DNA from: Burkholderiales bacterium RIFCSPHIGHO2_01_FULL_63_240
GTDB taxonomy: Bacteria; Pseudomonadota; Gammaproteobacteria; Burkholderiales; Burkholderiaceae_C
Length of the DNA: 64,000 nt
Direction of reading: 5' to 3'
Assembly: GCA_001770725.1 (NCBI GenBank)
Contig: MERU01000002.1
Location: 558,001 to 622,000 of the forward strand
Positions 19,132-28,190 of this stretch are shown one piece after another. The notes beneath the pieces were generated by a model that had not been told where the DNA came from, did no database searches, and saw only the letters and a list, made by a program, of their open reading frames with translations. Position numbers and translations under genes: made by a program. Position 1 is the stretch's first letter, and every line of letters starts with the position of its first letter.

Positions 19132-20106
19132 ATGAAGATCCGCAACCTCGACCTCACCGACAACGCGATCAACGCCGAGCACACCGCGCTCGGCCTGCCG
19201 CCCGTCGAAGACGACGTCAGTCACCCCTCCGACCACCCCGTGCTGCGCATCGCCGTCTGGGCGGTGGGCTTCCTGCTGATCGGCGTGATCGCCTACCTGG
19301 CGTCCAAGCTGTTCAACGGGCACCACGAGCAGACCGGCATGCAGCTGATCATCGCCACGGTGACGGGCGAGGCCTTCTGGAAGGCCGTGCTGGTGGGCCT
19401 GCTCGCCCAGACCGTCGATGGCGCCCTGGGCATGGCCTACGGCATCACCTCCACGTCCTTCCTGCTGGCCACGGGCTCGTCGCCGGCCGTGGCCTCGGCC
19501 AGTGTGCACATCGCCGAGGTGTTCACGACCGGGGTTTCCGGCATTTCCCACGTCAAATTGGGAAACGTCAACAAATCCCTTTTCCTGCGTTTGCTGATTC
19601 CGGGCATCCTGGGCGCCAGCGCCGGCGCCTGGGTGGTTTCCAGCGTGGATTCCAGCATCATCAAACCCATCGTTTCCGGATACCTTTTCCTGATGGGTCT
19701 TTATATTGTCAGCAAGGTATTCAAGAAAATCACACCGCGCCGTGAAACCCCCAAGCACGTGGCCAAGCTCGGCTTGTTTGGCGGGTTCGTCGACGCGGTC
19801 GGCGGCGGTGGCTGGGGACCGGTCGTGACCACCACCCTGGTGGGCACCGGCCAGGACCCCCGCACCACCATCGGCTCGGTCAACCTGGCCGAGTTCTTCC
19901 TCACCTTCACCAGTGCCGCCGTGTTCGCCGGCCTGGTGGAAGAAGGCCCCTGGCCCACGGTGGCAGGCCTGGTCGTGGGCGGGCTGTTCGCCGCCCCCTT
20001 TGCCGCCTACCTCACCCGTCACCTCAAGACCAAGACCCTGCTGATGCTGGTGGGGGGCGTGATCTCGGGCATCAGCCTTTACAATCTCTACCGAGCCCTC
20101 GGCTGA
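19132..20106 (+). CDS. TauE/SafE family membrane transporter at the head of the cys genes
   Basis: 324 residues. About eight hydrophobic segments form the two-repeat TauE/SafE fold; the paired repeats begin near VGLLAQTVDGALGMAYGITS and GLFGGFVDAVGGGGWGPVVT. A 35-residue hydrophilic N-terminal tail precedes the first helix. Members move sulfite, sulfoacetate or related anions. Its place 75 bases upstream of cysI in the same direction suggests sulfate uptake or sulfite control here, but the substrate is inferred. The 84-base gap upstream to the patatin start, together with the patatin 5' end, should hold the promoter. Confidence 0.85.
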   Translation: MKIRNLDLTDNAINAEHTALGLPPVEDDVSHPSDHPVLRIAVWAVGFLLIGVIAYLASKLFNGHHEQTGMQLIIATVTGEAFWKAVLVGLLAQTVDGALGMAYGITSTSFLLATGSSPAVASASVHIAEVFTTGVSGISHVKLGNVNKSLFLRLLIPGILGASAGAWVVSSVDSSIIKPIVSGYLFLMGLYIVSKVFKKITPRRETPKHVAKLGLFGGFVDAVGGGGWGPVVTTTLVGTGQDPRTTIGSVNLAEFFLTFTSAAVFAGLVEEGPWPTVAGLVVGGLFAAPFAAYLTRHLKTKTLLMLVGGVISGISLYNLYRALG

Positions 20107-20181
20107 CCGATAGATAGCGTCCGTGCGTCGCCCCACCACCGGCGTCCACGGACTCATTTGTTTATTCCTTCGCTGCGCACC

Positions 20182-21891
20182 ATGTATCAATATACCGAAT
20201 TCGACAAACAGTTTGTCCGCCAGCGCGCCGCCCAATTTCGCGACCAGCTGGAGCGCAACCTGGCTGGCAAACTCGCCGATGACGACTTCCGTCCGCTGCG
20301 CCTGCAAAACGGCTGGTACGTTCAGCGTCACGCGCCCATGCTGCGTGTTGCGGTGCCCTACGGAGAGCTGTCGAGCAAACAGGTGCGCCAACTGGCGCGC
20401 ATCGCCCGCGAATTCGACCGCGGCTACGCCCACTTCACCACGCGCCAGAACGTCCAGTACAACTGGATCCCCCTGCCCAAAGCCGCCGACGTGATGGACC
20501 TGCTGGCCGAAGTCAACATGCACGGCATCCAGACCTCGGGCAACTGCATCCGCAACATCACCGCCGACGCCAAGGTGGGCGTGGCTGCTGACGAAATCAT
20601 CGACGCGCGCCCCTACTGCGAAGTGCTGCGCCAGTGGTCGACCCTGCACCCCGAGTTCGCCTTCCTGCCCCGCAAGTTCAAGATCGCCGTCAGCGGCGCC
20701 AAGGAAGACCGCGCCGCCGTGGCCTGGCACGACATCGGCCTGTACCTGCTCAAGAACGACGCCGGTGAAGTCGGCTTCAAGGTGCTGGTTGGCGGCGGCA
20801 TGGGCCGCACACCGATCACCGGCACCGTCATCAACGACTTCGTGCCCTGGCAGCAGATCCTCGTCTACATCGAGGCCATCGTTCGCGTCTACAACCGCTA
20901 CGGTCGGCGCGACAACATGTACAAGGCCCGCATCAAGATCCTGGTCAAGGCCGAGGGCCAGAAGTTCTTCGACCAGGTCAACGCCGAGTTCCAGAACATC
21001 CTGGAGCGCGACGTGGACGGCTCCGCCCACATCATCCCCCAGGCCGAATTCGACCGCGTCAACGCTGGCTTTGCCTTCCCCGCTTCTGTGCAGGCCCACA
21101 CGCCCGCTGGCAACGGCCTGCCCGCCGACGCGTCCGACGCCGACAAGAAGCAATTCGCCAAGTGGCTCGAGCGCAACGTCGAAGGCCACAAGGTGCCTGG
21201 CTACAAGTGCGTGCAGCTGTCGGTCAAGCGCGTGGGCCAGGCCCCCGGCGACGTGACCGACGAGCAGATGAACGCCATCGCCGACATGGCCGACCAGTTC
21301 AGCTGCGGCGAGGTGCGCGTCACCCACGACCAGAACGTGCTGCTGCCTTTCGTGCGCGAGGAAGACTTGCACGCCCTGTGGCTGGCGGCCAAGGCCAACA
21401 CCCTGGCCTCGCCCAACATCGGCCTGCTGTCGGACATGATCGCCTGCCCGGGTGGCGACTTCTGCGCGCTGGCCAACGCCCGCTCCATCCCCATCGCCAA
21501 CGCCCTGATCGAGCGCTACCAGGACCTCGACGAGCTCTACGACATCGGCGAGATCGACCTGCACATCTCGGGCTGCATCAACTCCTGCGGCCACCACCAC
21601 AGCGGCCACATCGGCATCCTGGGCGTCGACAAGGACGGCACCGAGTGGTACCAGATCACGCTGGGTGGCTCGGATGGTTCGGCCCATGCGCCAGCAGCCG
21701 TGGTCGGCAAGGTCATCGGCCCCTCGTTCGCCGCGGACGAAGTGCAGGACGCCATCGAGGCCGTCATCGAAACCTACCAGGCCCAGCGCCAGGCCGGCGA
21801 GAAGTTCATCGACACCGTCAAGCGCGTCGGCATCGACCCGTTCAAGGCCGCCGCGAACGCCACCCGTCGCAGCACCGCGAAGGCCGCCTGA
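20182..21891 (+). CDS. cysI: Nitrite/sulfite reductase hemoprotein CysI
   Basis: 569 residues. Reduces sulfite to sulfide with siroheme and a [4Fe-4S] cluster. The two ferrite/siroheme half-domains are visible (FTTRQNVQYNWIPL in the first). The cluster cysteines lie in IACPGGDFCALANARS (CxxxxxC) and in ISGCINSCGHHHSGHIGI (CxxxC). There is no NADPH-flavoprotein CysJ nearby. The start MYQYTEFDKQFVRQR matches homologues; the upstream reading adds 8 residues. It is followed 26 bases later by the DUF934 gene, the usual betaproteobacterial order. Confidence 0.95.
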   Translation: MYQYTEFDKQFVRQRAAQFRDQLERNLAGKLADDDFRPLRLQNGWYVQRHAPMLRVAVPYGELSSKQVRQLARIAREFDRGYAHFTTRQNVQYNWIPLPKAADVMDLLAEVNMHGIQTSGNCIRNITADAKVGVAADEIIDARPYCEVLRQWSTLHPEFAFLPRKFKIAVSGAKEDRAAVAWHDIGLYLLKNDAGEVGFKVLVGGGMGRTPITGTVINDFVPWQQILVYIEAIVRVYNRYGRRDNMYKARIKILVKAEGQKFFDQVNAEFQNILERDVDGSAHIIPQAEFDRVNAGFAFPASVQAHTPAGNGLPADASDADKKQFAKWLERNVEGHKVPGYKCVQLSVKRVGQAPGDVTDEQMNAIADMADQFSCGEVRVTHDQNVLLPFVREEDLHALWLAAKANTLASPNIGLLSDMIACPGGDFCALANARSIPIANALIERYQDLDELYDIGEIDLHISGCINSCGHHHSGHIGILGVDKDGTEWYQITLGGSDGSAHAPAAVVGKVIGPSFAADEVQDAIEAVIETYQAQRQAGEKFIDTVKRVGIDPFKAAANATRRSTAKAA

Positions 21892-21917
21892 TCGGCGCGC
21901 CTGAAGGAGACCCCACC

Positions 21918-22424
21918 ATGCAATTCATCGACTCCCAACACGACCAGTGGCGCACCGTGGGCGGCGAAGACGGCCCCATGGCCCACCCGCCCATCAAGGC
22001 CAACAGCCTGCTGACCCTGGCGCAATGGCACGCCGTGCGCGACCAGTGGCCGACCAAGGATGCCGCCGACCACAAGAGCGTGGGCGTGATCCTGTCCAAC
22101 GACACCGACATCGAGGTGCTCGAAGCCGACGTGGCCAAGCTGTCCCTCGTTGTGCTGCAGTTCCCCAAGTGGACGGATGGCCGCGCCTACACCCAGGCCC
22201 ACATCCTGCGCTCGCGCTACCGCTTTGGCGGCGAGATCCGCGCCACCGGCGACGTGGTCGTCGACATGATGCCCCTGCTCAAGCGCTGCGGCTTCAGCGC
22301 CGTCGCGCTGCGTGGCGACCAGGACCGCGCCATCGCCGAGCGCCAACTGGGCTTCTTCGCTGCCCGCGGCCACTACCAGGGCGATGTGACCGTCACCAAG
22401 CCGGTGTTCGGTCGCGCCGCCTGA
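21918..22424 (+). CDS. DUF934 family protein, CysI-associated
   Basis: 168 residues. A DUF934 protein, which occurs almost always directly after cysI in Beta- and Gammaproteobacteria; it may support sulfite reductase but has no proven activity. Conserved stretches visible are VVLQFPKWTDGRAYTQAHIL, LRSRYRFGGEIRATGDVV and a final RGHYQGDVT. The ATG at 21918 has GAAGGAGA 8 bases upstream; the in-frame reading upstream is antisense-like noise within cysI. Spacing to cysH is 27 bases. Confidence 0.9.
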   Translation: MQFIDSQHDQWRTVGGEDGPMAHPPIKANSLLTLAQWHAVRDQWPTKDAADHKSVGVILSNDTDIEVLEADVAKLSLVVLQFPKWTDGRAYTQAHILRSRYRFGGEIRATGDVVVDMMPLLKRCGFSAVALRGDQDRAIAERQLGFFAARGHYQGDVTVTKPVFGRAA

Positions 22425-22451
22425 GCCCACCGCCCCACCAGGAGACCCCCC

Positions 22452-23246
22452 ATGAGTGAAAGCTCCTCCCTGGATTTCGGTGCCGTGTCCTCCATTGGCG
22501 GCCCCGCCACGGCCTCGGCCATCGGCCTGTACGCCAAGGCCAGCCCCGACTTCGAGGCCAAGCTCGAAGGCACCATCGCGCTGCTCAAAGCCGCTGCGGC
22601 CGAGCACCCGGGCAAGGTGGTGCAAGCCACCAGCCTGGGCGTGGAAGACATGATCGTCACCGACCTGATCGCACGGCATGGCATCGGCATCGCCGTGGGC
22701 ACGCTGGAGACCGGCAAGCTTCACCCTGAAACGGTGGCGCTGATCGGCACCATCGAGCGGCATTACGCCGACGCCTTCGGTGGCCAGGGCGTGAAGGTCG
22801 AGGTCTACAAGCCCGTGGCCGAGGCCGTCATCGAGTTCGTTCGCAAGAACGGCGAGAAGGCCATGTACGAAAGCATCGACCTGCGCAAGGCCTGCTGCGG
22901 CCTGCGCAAGCTCGAGCCCCTGGCGCGCATGCTCGATGGCCGCACGGCCTGGATCACCGGCCTGCGCCGCGAGCAGTCGAACAACCGGGGCGGCATGCTG
23001 CCCCGCGAGTCGGACGACAAGGGCCGCGCCAAGTTCAACCCCATGATCGACTGGACATGGGGCGACGTGTGGCACTACGTCAAGGCCTTCAACGTGCCCT
23101 ACAACCCGCTGCACGACCAGTTCATGCCCAGCATCGGGTGCGAGCCGTGCACGCGCGCCATCGCCGTGGGCGAGGACTTCCGCGCCGGCCGCTGGTGGTG
23201 GGAAGACGAAGGCGCCAAGGAATGCGGCCTGCACGTTCACAAGTGA
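22452..23246 (+). CDS. cysH: Assimilatory adenylyl-sulfate (APS) reductase CysH
   Basis: 264 residues. Reduces activated sulfate to sulfite with thioredoxin. The two cysteine pairs KACCGLRKLEPL and GCEPCTRAI are the [4Fe-4S] ligands that mark APS reductases rather than cluster-free PAPS reductases, and the cluster lacks cysC, which is consistent. The C-terminal catalytic cysteine lies in KECGLHV. SNNRGGML and MLPRESDDKGRAKFNPM belong to the PP-loop-related fold. GGAGACC 6-12 bases upstream sets the ATG at 22452. Confidence 0.94.
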   Translation: MSESSSLDFGAVSSIGGPATASAIGLYAKASPDFEAKLEGTIALLKAAAAEHPGKVVQATSLGVEDMIVTDLIARHGIGIAVGTLETGKLHPETVALIGTIERHYADAFGGQGVKVEVYKPVAEAVIEFVRKNGEKAMYESIDLRKACCGLRKLEPLARMLDGRTAWITGLRREQSNNRGGMLPRESDDKGRAKFNPMIDWTWGDVWHYVKAFNVPYNPLHDQFMPSIGCEPCTRAIAVGEDFRAGRWWWEDEGAKECGLHVHK

Positions 23247-23279
23247 GCGGCGGCCAGAAGATTCAACTGCGAGTAAAAC

Positions 23280-24233
23280 ATGAGTGATGTGAAGCAACTG
23301 CTGGCGGAAGTCGACCACCGCCACCTGGATGCGCTGGAAGAAGAAGCGATCTTCATCCTGCGCGAAGTGGCGGCAACCTTCGAGCGCCCGGGCCTGCTGT
23401 TCTCCAGCGGCAAGGACTCGTGCGTGGTGCTGCAGCTGGCCGAGAAGGCCTTCAAGATGAAGAACCCGGCCACCGGCAAGCTCGAAGGCAAGCTGCCCTT
23501 CCCGCTGGTGCACGTGGACACCGGCCACAACTTCCCCGAGGTGATCGAGTTCCGCGAAAAGCGCGTGGCCGAGATCGGCGAGCGCCTGATCGTCGCACAC
23601 ATGGAAGAGTCGATCAAAAAGGGCACCGTGCGCCTGGCCCACCCGCTGGAGTCGCGCAACGGCCACCAGACCGTGACGCTGCTCGAAGCCATCGAAGACA
23701 ACCGCTTCGACTGCCTGATCGGCGGCGCACGCCGCGACGAAGAAAAGGCCCGCGCCAAGGAGCGCATCTTCTCGCACCGCGACAGCTTCGGCCAATGGCA
23801 GCCCAAGGAGCAGCGCCCCGAGCTGTGGAACCTGTTCAACACCCGCATCAAGCCGGGCGAGCACTTCCGCGCCTTCCCCATCTCGAACTGGACCGAGCTG
23901 GACGTGTGGCTCTACATCGCCCGCGAAGGCATCCCGCTGCCGGGCATCTACTACAAGCACCCCCGCCAGGTGATGCGCCGCAAGGGCCTGCTGGTGCCGC
24001 TGACCGAGGTCACGCCCGCACTGGAAGGTGAAGAGATCGAAACCGTGGACGTGCGCTTTCGCACCGTGGGCGACATGACCTGCACCTGCCCGGTCGAGTC
24101 CGATGCCGCCAACCCGGCCGACATCGTCGCCGAGACCCTGCACGTGACCGTGAGCGAACGTGGCGCCACCCGCATGGACGACCGCACGTCCGAGGCCTCG
24201 ATGGAGCGCCGCAAGAAGGAAGGTTATTTCTGA
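23280..24233 (+). CDS. cysD: Sulfate adenylyltransferase subunit 2 CysD
   Basis: 317 residues, usual size. The catalytic subunit of ATP sulfurylase, which makes APS from ATP and sulfate. The PP-loop FSSGKDSCVVLQLA is present, as are HVDTGHNFPEVIEFR and the C-terminal GDMTCTCPV. The stop overlaps the cysN start by one base (TGATG), so translation is probably coupled. The gap to cysH is 33 bases. Confidence 0.97.
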   Translation: MSDVKQLLAEVDHRHLDALEEEAIFILREVAATFERPGLLFSSGKDSCVVLQLAEKAFKMKNPATGKLEGKLPFPLVHVDTGHNFPEVIEFREKRVAEIGERLIVAHMEESIKKGTVRLAHPLESRNGHQTVTLLEAIEDNRFDCLIGGARRDEEKARAKERIFSHRDSFGQWQPKEQRPELWNLFNTRIKPGEHFRAFPISNWTELDVWLYIAREGIPLPGIYYKHPRQVMRRKGLLVPLTEVTPALEGEEIETVDVRFRTVGDMTCTCPVESDAANPADIVAETLHVTVSERGATRMDDRTSEASMERRKKEGYF

Positions 24234-25573
24234 TGAGCACCCAAGTCACCCCCAACGTGTCGCACTGCGAAGCGGGCGAAGAGCTGGCGCACAAGGCCCT
24301 GCGCTTTTTGACCGCCGGCAGCGTGGACGATGGCAAGAGCACCCTGATCGGCCGCCTGCTGTTCGACAGCCGCGCCATCCTGGCCGACCAGCTCGACGCG
24401 CTGGAAAAGCGCGCCGCGGGCGCCCCCATCGACCTGTCGCTGCTGACCGACGGCCTGGAAGCCGAGCGCGAGCAAGGCATCACCATCGATGTGGCCTACC
24501 GCTACTTCGCCACCAAGACGCGCAAGTTCATCATCGCCGACGCCCCCGGCCATGAGCAGTACACCCGCAACATGGTGACAGCCGCTGCCGGCAGTGATGC
24601 CGCCGTGGTGCTGGTCGACATCACCAAGATCGACTGGAAGGCATCGCCTGTGCCCCTGCTGGCCCAGACGCGTCGCCACAGCCTGCTGGCCCACCTGCTG
24701 CGCGTGCCGTCCATCGTCTTCGCCATCAACAAGCTCGACGCGATCGAGCAAGACACCGAGACCGCGTTCAACAACGTCAAGGCTTCGCTGGAGGCCTTCG
24801 CCGAACAGGCCGGCATCGTCAACAAGGGCGTGATCCCGGTGTCGGCCCTGCGTGGTGACAACGTGACCACCCCTTCCGCCAACTGGCCCTGGTACAAGGG
24901 CCCGACCCTGCTGCAGGTGCTCGAAGAGCTGCCCGTGACCGACGAGCGCCACGATGGCTCCCTGCTGCACCCGGTGCAGTACGTCACCCGCGACAGCGTG
25001 GGCGAAGGCGAAGCGAATGCTTCAGGCACCGGCCACCAGTACCGCACCTTCTGGGGCCGCATCGCCCACGGCGCGGTCAAGGCCGGCGACGAAGTGCAGA
25101 TCTTCCCGAGCGGCCAGACCGCCGTGGTCGCCGAAGTGCGCCACTCGGCCCTGGTCGTGGACCAATGCGAAGCGGGCCAGTCGGCCGGCATCGTACTGGA
25201 CCGCCAGGTCGACATCTCGCGCGGCGACTGGATCCACACCCCTGGCTCCATCCAGCCCACCGACAGCTTCACCGCCACCCTGGCCTGGCTCGACACCGAG
25301 CCCGCCGTGGTCGGCCGCAAGTACTGGGTGCGCCATGGCAACCGCTGGGTGCAGGCCCGCATCTCGGCCATCGAAAGCCGCCTGGACATCCATTCGCTGG
25401 AGGACTCCGACGCGCAGCAGCTGGCCGTCAACGAGATCGGCCGCGTGCAGATCCAGACCCAGCAGCCCCTGCCGGTCGAGCCCTACGTCAGCAACCGCGT
25501 CGGTGGCGCCCTGATCGTGGTCGACCCCACGACCAACCGCACCAGCGGCGCGCTGCTGGTCAAGGCAGCCTGA
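24233..25573 (+). CDS. cysN: Sulfate adenylyltransferase subunit 1 (GTPase) CysN
   Basis: 446 residues. The GTPase that drives APS synthesis by CysD. G1 motif AGSVDDGKSTLIGRLL, G2/G3 around EREQGITIDVAYRY and DAPGHEQYTRNM, and G4 NKLD are visible, followed by EF-Tu-like beta-barrel domains. There is no fused APS-kinase domain, in agreement with an APS reductase pathway. It begins within the cysD stop codon. Confidence 0.97.
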   Translation: MSTQVTPNVSHCEAGEELAHKALRFLTAGSVDDGKSTLIGRLLFDSRAILADQLDALEKRAAGAPIDLSLLTDGLEAEREQGITIDVAYRYFATKTRKFIIADAPGHEQYTRNMVTAAAGSDAAVVLVDITKIDWKASPVPLLAQTRRHSLLAHLLRVPSIVFAINKLDAIEQDTETAFNNVKASLEAFAEQAGIVNKGVIPVSALRGDNVTTPSANWPWYKGPTLLQVLEELPVTDERHDGSLLHPVQYVTRDSVGEGEANASGTGHQYRTFWGRIAHGAVKAGDEVQIFPSGQTAVVAEVRHSALVVDQCEAGQSAGIVLDRQVDISRGDWIHTPGSIQPTDSFTATLAWLDTEPAVVGRKYWVRHGNRWVQARISAIESRLDIHSLEDSDAQQLAVNEIGRVQIQTQQPLPVEPYVSNRVGGALIVVDPTTNRTSGALLVKAA

Positions 25574-25611
25574 GGCCTCCAGCAAGCACCTGTCGACACG
25601 GCACCTTGACC

Positions 25612-26439
25612 ATGGAAAGCAAACCCTGCTCGCTCACCGCCGCCAAAGTCGTCTTCATCGGGGCGGGCCCCGGTGAGGCCGACCTCATCACGGTGCGCGG
25701 CAGCCGGCTGCTGGCCCAGGCCCAGGTGGTGCTGTTCGACGCCCTGGCCGACCCGACGCTGCGCGACCTCGCCCCCCATGCCGACTGGATCGACGTGGGC
25801 AAGCGAGGCTTCTCGGGCCGACCTGGCAGCGACTTCAACGGCCAGACCCGCATCAACCAGTTGCTCATCGAGCAGTCGCTGGCCGTGGGCGCCATCCACG
25901 GCGAACGCGGCCTGGTTGCTCGGCTCAAGGGCGGCGACCCCAGCCTCTTCGGTCGCCTGGAAGAAGAGCTGCACGCCCTGCGCGAAGCCGGCATCGCCAG
26001 CGAGGTGGTGCCCGGCGTGACCTCCGCCCTGGCCGCGGCCGCGGCCACCCAACGCCCGCTGACCCGCCGGGGCTCCGGCCGCAGCGTCAGCTTCACCACC
26101 GCCATGACGCGCACCGGTGACCTGCAATGCGGCATGGGCCCGGGCCAGCGCGCCGACACCGAGGTGTTCTACATGGCCGGCCGTCAGCTGGCCCCGCTGA
26201 GCAAAGGCCTGCTGGACGCCGGCTGGCCAGGCGACACCGAGGTCAGCGTCGTCTCCCGCGCCGGCTGGCCGGACATGCGCCACACCGTGCACACGGTGGC
26301 CACGCTCGATGACGCCTCCAGCGTCCACGCCGGCCGCCCCACGCTCGTCGTCGTGGGCGCTGGCGCCACGGCCATCCCTGACGAGCCCTTGACCCACATC
26401 ACCCTGTGCGGCGAAGGCACAGGCGCCACCGAGGCTTGA
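25612..26439 (+). CDS. cobA: Uroporphyrinogen-III C-methyltransferase (SUMT)
   Basis: 275 residues, the length of single-function SUMT rather than the fused CysG. It methylates uroporphyrinogen III to precorrin-2, the precursor of siroheme used by CysI. Motifs: GAGPGEADLITVRG at the start of the fold, RLKGGDPSLFGR and VVPGVTSALAAAAA. Residues after about 255 are a loose tail. The ATG at 25612 follows the cysN stop by 38 bases; an in-frame upstream reading within cysN is noise. The dehydrogenase/chelatase for siroheme is not in the window. Confidence 0.94.
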   Translation: MESKPCSLTAAKVVFIGAGPGEADLITVRGSRLLAQAQVVLFDALADPTLRDLAPHADWIDVGKRGFSGRPGSDFNGQTRINQLLIEQSLAVGAIHGERGLVARLKGGDPSLFGRLEEELHALREAGIASEVVPGVTSALAAAAATQRPLTRRGSGRSVSFTTAMTRTGDLQCGMGPGQRADTEVFYMAGRQLAPLSKGLLDAGWPGDTEVSVVSRAGWPDMRHTVHTVATLDDASSVHAGRPTLVVVGAGATAIPDEPLTHITLCGEGTGATEA

Positions 26440-26492
26440 TGCCCCGGTAAAATCCCCACCCGCAACCTCAACCCCCTCACCCGAGACCTGTC

Positions 26493-26816
26493 ATGACTCA
26501 CGTCGTCACCGAAGCCTGCATCCGCTGCAAATACACCGACTGCGTGGACGTTTGCCCGGTGGACTGCTTCCGCGAAGGCCCCAACTTCCTGGTGATCGAT
26601 CCCGACGAGTGCATCGACTGCGCCGTCTGCATCCCCGAGTGCCCCGTCAACGCCATCGTCCCCGAAGAGGACGTGCCCGGCAACCAGCAGCAGTACATCC
26701 AGATCAACGCCGACCTGGCCAAGAAGTGGCCCAGCATCACCAAGCGCAAAGAGCCGCTGCCTGAAGCCGACGAGTGGAAGGACAAGACCGGCAAGCTGGA
26801 CCAACTGATCCGCTGA
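26493..26816 (+). CDS. fdxA: 7Fe ferredoxin FdxA
   Basis: 107 residues, the size of the FdxA seven-iron ferredoxins. The first cluster region [18 protein letters not shown] and the second [16 protein letters not shown] give one [3Fe-4S] and one [4Fe-4S] centre, and the long C-terminal tail ([19 protein letters not shown]) is typical of the family. It lies 6 bases before the ferredoxin-NADP reductase gene, so the two should be one unit and probable redox partners. In this position they may supply electrons for CysI, which has no CysJ; that is inference. Confidence 0.95.
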   Translation: MTHVVTEACIRCKYTDCVDVCPVDCFREGPNFLVIDPDECIDCAVCIPECPVNAIVPEEDVPGNQQQYIQINADLAKKWPSITKRKEPLPEADEWKDKTGKLDQLIR

Positions 26817-26822
26817 GCCCTG

Positions 26823-27929
26823 ATGCCGACCAAGACCTCCACGCCCCAGACCGATGCCCTCGTCATCGGCGCGGGCCCGGTGGGCCTGTTCCAGGCCTTC
26901 CAGCTGGGCCTGCTGGGCTTGAAGGTCGAGGTCATCGACGTGCTGCCGCAGGCTGGGGGCCAATGCATGGCCCTCTACCCCGACAAGCCCATCTACGACG
27001 TGCCCGGCGTGCCCCGCTGCACCGGTCGCGAACTCACGAGCCTGCTGCTTGAGCAGGCTTCGCCTTTTCTGCCACTAGATCAGGCCACGGGCCAGCGTCC
27101 CAACCTGCACCTCGGGCAGCAGGTCGACTCGCTGACGCAGTTCGACGGTGGCTGGCAGGTCGGCACCTCCACCGGCTGGACCTGCCAGGCGCGTGCCGTG
27201 GTGATCGCTGCGGGCGCCGGGGCCTTCGTGCCCCGAGGCCTGGGCCTGGCCGAACTCGACGGTGCGCGCAACCTCAGCCACCGCTTGCCCGGTGAATTCG
27301 ATGAGGCCGCCGCCGCAGGTGCTGAAGCCCCTGCCTGGGCCGGCCAGCACCTGGTCATCGCCGGTGGTGGCGACGAGGCCCTGGCCGCCGTGCTGCACGC
27401 GGCCCAGGCCGAGCCCGCGCATCGCCCGGCGCGCCTGACCCTGCTGCACCGCCGTGACGCCTTCCAGGCCGAGCCCGAGACCGAAGCCGCGGTGCGTGCC
27501 CTCATCGGCGCGGGCGCCGTCCAACTGGTGCTGGGCGTGCCGCAAGGCGTCCATCTCGAAGGCGATCGCATCGAGGCGCTGCAACTGCTCGGCGCAGATG
27601 GGCTCGCCTTCGATCTGCCGCTCGATCACCTGCTGGTCCGACTGGGCCTGAGCCCCAAGCTCGGACCGCTGACCCAATGGGGACTGGCGCTCGAGCGCAA
27701 GCAGGTGCGCGTGGACACGGCCACCTTCGCGTCCTCGCAGCCCGGCGTGCACGCCGTGGGCGACATCAACACCTACCCGGGCAAGAAACGGCTGCTGCTG
27801 TGCGGCTTCCACGAAGCCACGCTGGCGGCACACGCCATCGCCACGGCGCTCAACCCCGACGCGCCACCCCACCTGCTCTACACCACGACCAGCCCGGTGC
27901 TGCACCAGCGCCTGGGCGTGCAAGGCTGA
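26823..27929 (+). CDS. Ferredoxin--NADP(+) reductase, thioredoxin-reductase-like type
   Basis: 368 residues, usual for the TrxR-like ferredoxin-NADP reductases. FAD-binding GAGPVGLFQAFQLG, then PQAGGQCMALYP, the NADPH-binding IAGGGDEALAAV, and the C-terminal VHAVGDINTYPGKKRLLLCGFHEA, which includes the second FAD contact. No CxxC redox pair like that of thioredoxin reductase is seen, so it is a ferredoxin reductase, not a thioredoxin reductase. It follows fdxA by 6 bases. A TPP riboswitch begins about 20 bases after its stop. Confidence 0.9.
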   Translation: MPTKTSTPQTDALVIGAGPVGLFQAFQLGLLGLKVEVIDVLPQAGGQCMALYPDKPIYDVPGVPRCTGRELTSLLLEQASPFLPLDQATGQRPNLHLGQQVDSLTQFDGGWQVGTSTGWTCQARAVVIAAGAGAFVPRGLGLAELDGARNLSHRLPGEFDEAAAAGAEAPAWAGQHLVIAGGGDEALAAVLHAAQAEPAHRPARLTLLHRRDAFQAEPETEAAVRALIGAGAVQLVLGVPQGVHLEGDRIEALQLLGADGLAFDLPLDHLLVRLGLSPKLGPLTQWGLALERKQVRVDTATFASSQPGVHAVGDINTYPGKKRLLLCGFHEATLAAHAIATALNPDAPPHLLYTTTSPVLHQRLGVQG

Positions 27930-27949
27930 GCCCAGCCTACAATCACGAC

Positions 27950-28036
27950 CTGCTAGGGGTGCGGCCCGCGTCGAGCGGTGCCGCTGAGAGAGTCCCTTCG
28001 AACCTGATCGAGGTCGTCCTCGCGTAGGGAAGCCAG
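27950..28036 (+). ncRNA. TPP riboswitch (THI element)
   Basis: The conserved blocks of the thiamine pyrophosphate aptamer occur in order: AGGGGTGC (27955-27962), GCCGCTGAGAGAGTCCC with the invariant CTGAGA (27984-27989), the GAACCTGATC core (28000-28009), a short variable stem, and GCGTAGGGAAGC (28022-28033). The outer bases can pair (CTGCT with AGCCAG). It should sense TPP and repress the TonB-dependent receptor starting at 28191. TACAAT at 27938-27943 is a possible -10 for this transcript. A small GC hairpin at 28133-28146 (GCTCC / GGAGC) in the leader may be part of the expression platform, but its stem is only 5 bp. Confidence 0.93.
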
Positions 28037-28190
28037 TTCGTCGTGCTTGTGCCGCGCCACGCGGTGCACACGCCCACACCAGGGCCACGACCGGGTGCCG
28101 CCAAGCCACAGGCCACACCCGCCACCAGACAGGCTCCGCGCGGAGCGACCGTTTTCACCACCGGTGCGCCCCTGCCATGGAGTCGTCTGC

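Noticed and set aside
19063..21687. Minus-strand frame continuous with the patatin gene, giving a 1203-codon reading
   Set aside because: The upstream part is antisense to cysI and the TauE gene and has no motif; the patatin protein begins with its lipoprotein signal at 19047.
28133..28146. Rho-independent terminator in the riboswitch leader
   Set aside because: Palindrome GCTCC/GGAGC has a 5-bp stem at most and only TTTT five bases later; too weak to call.
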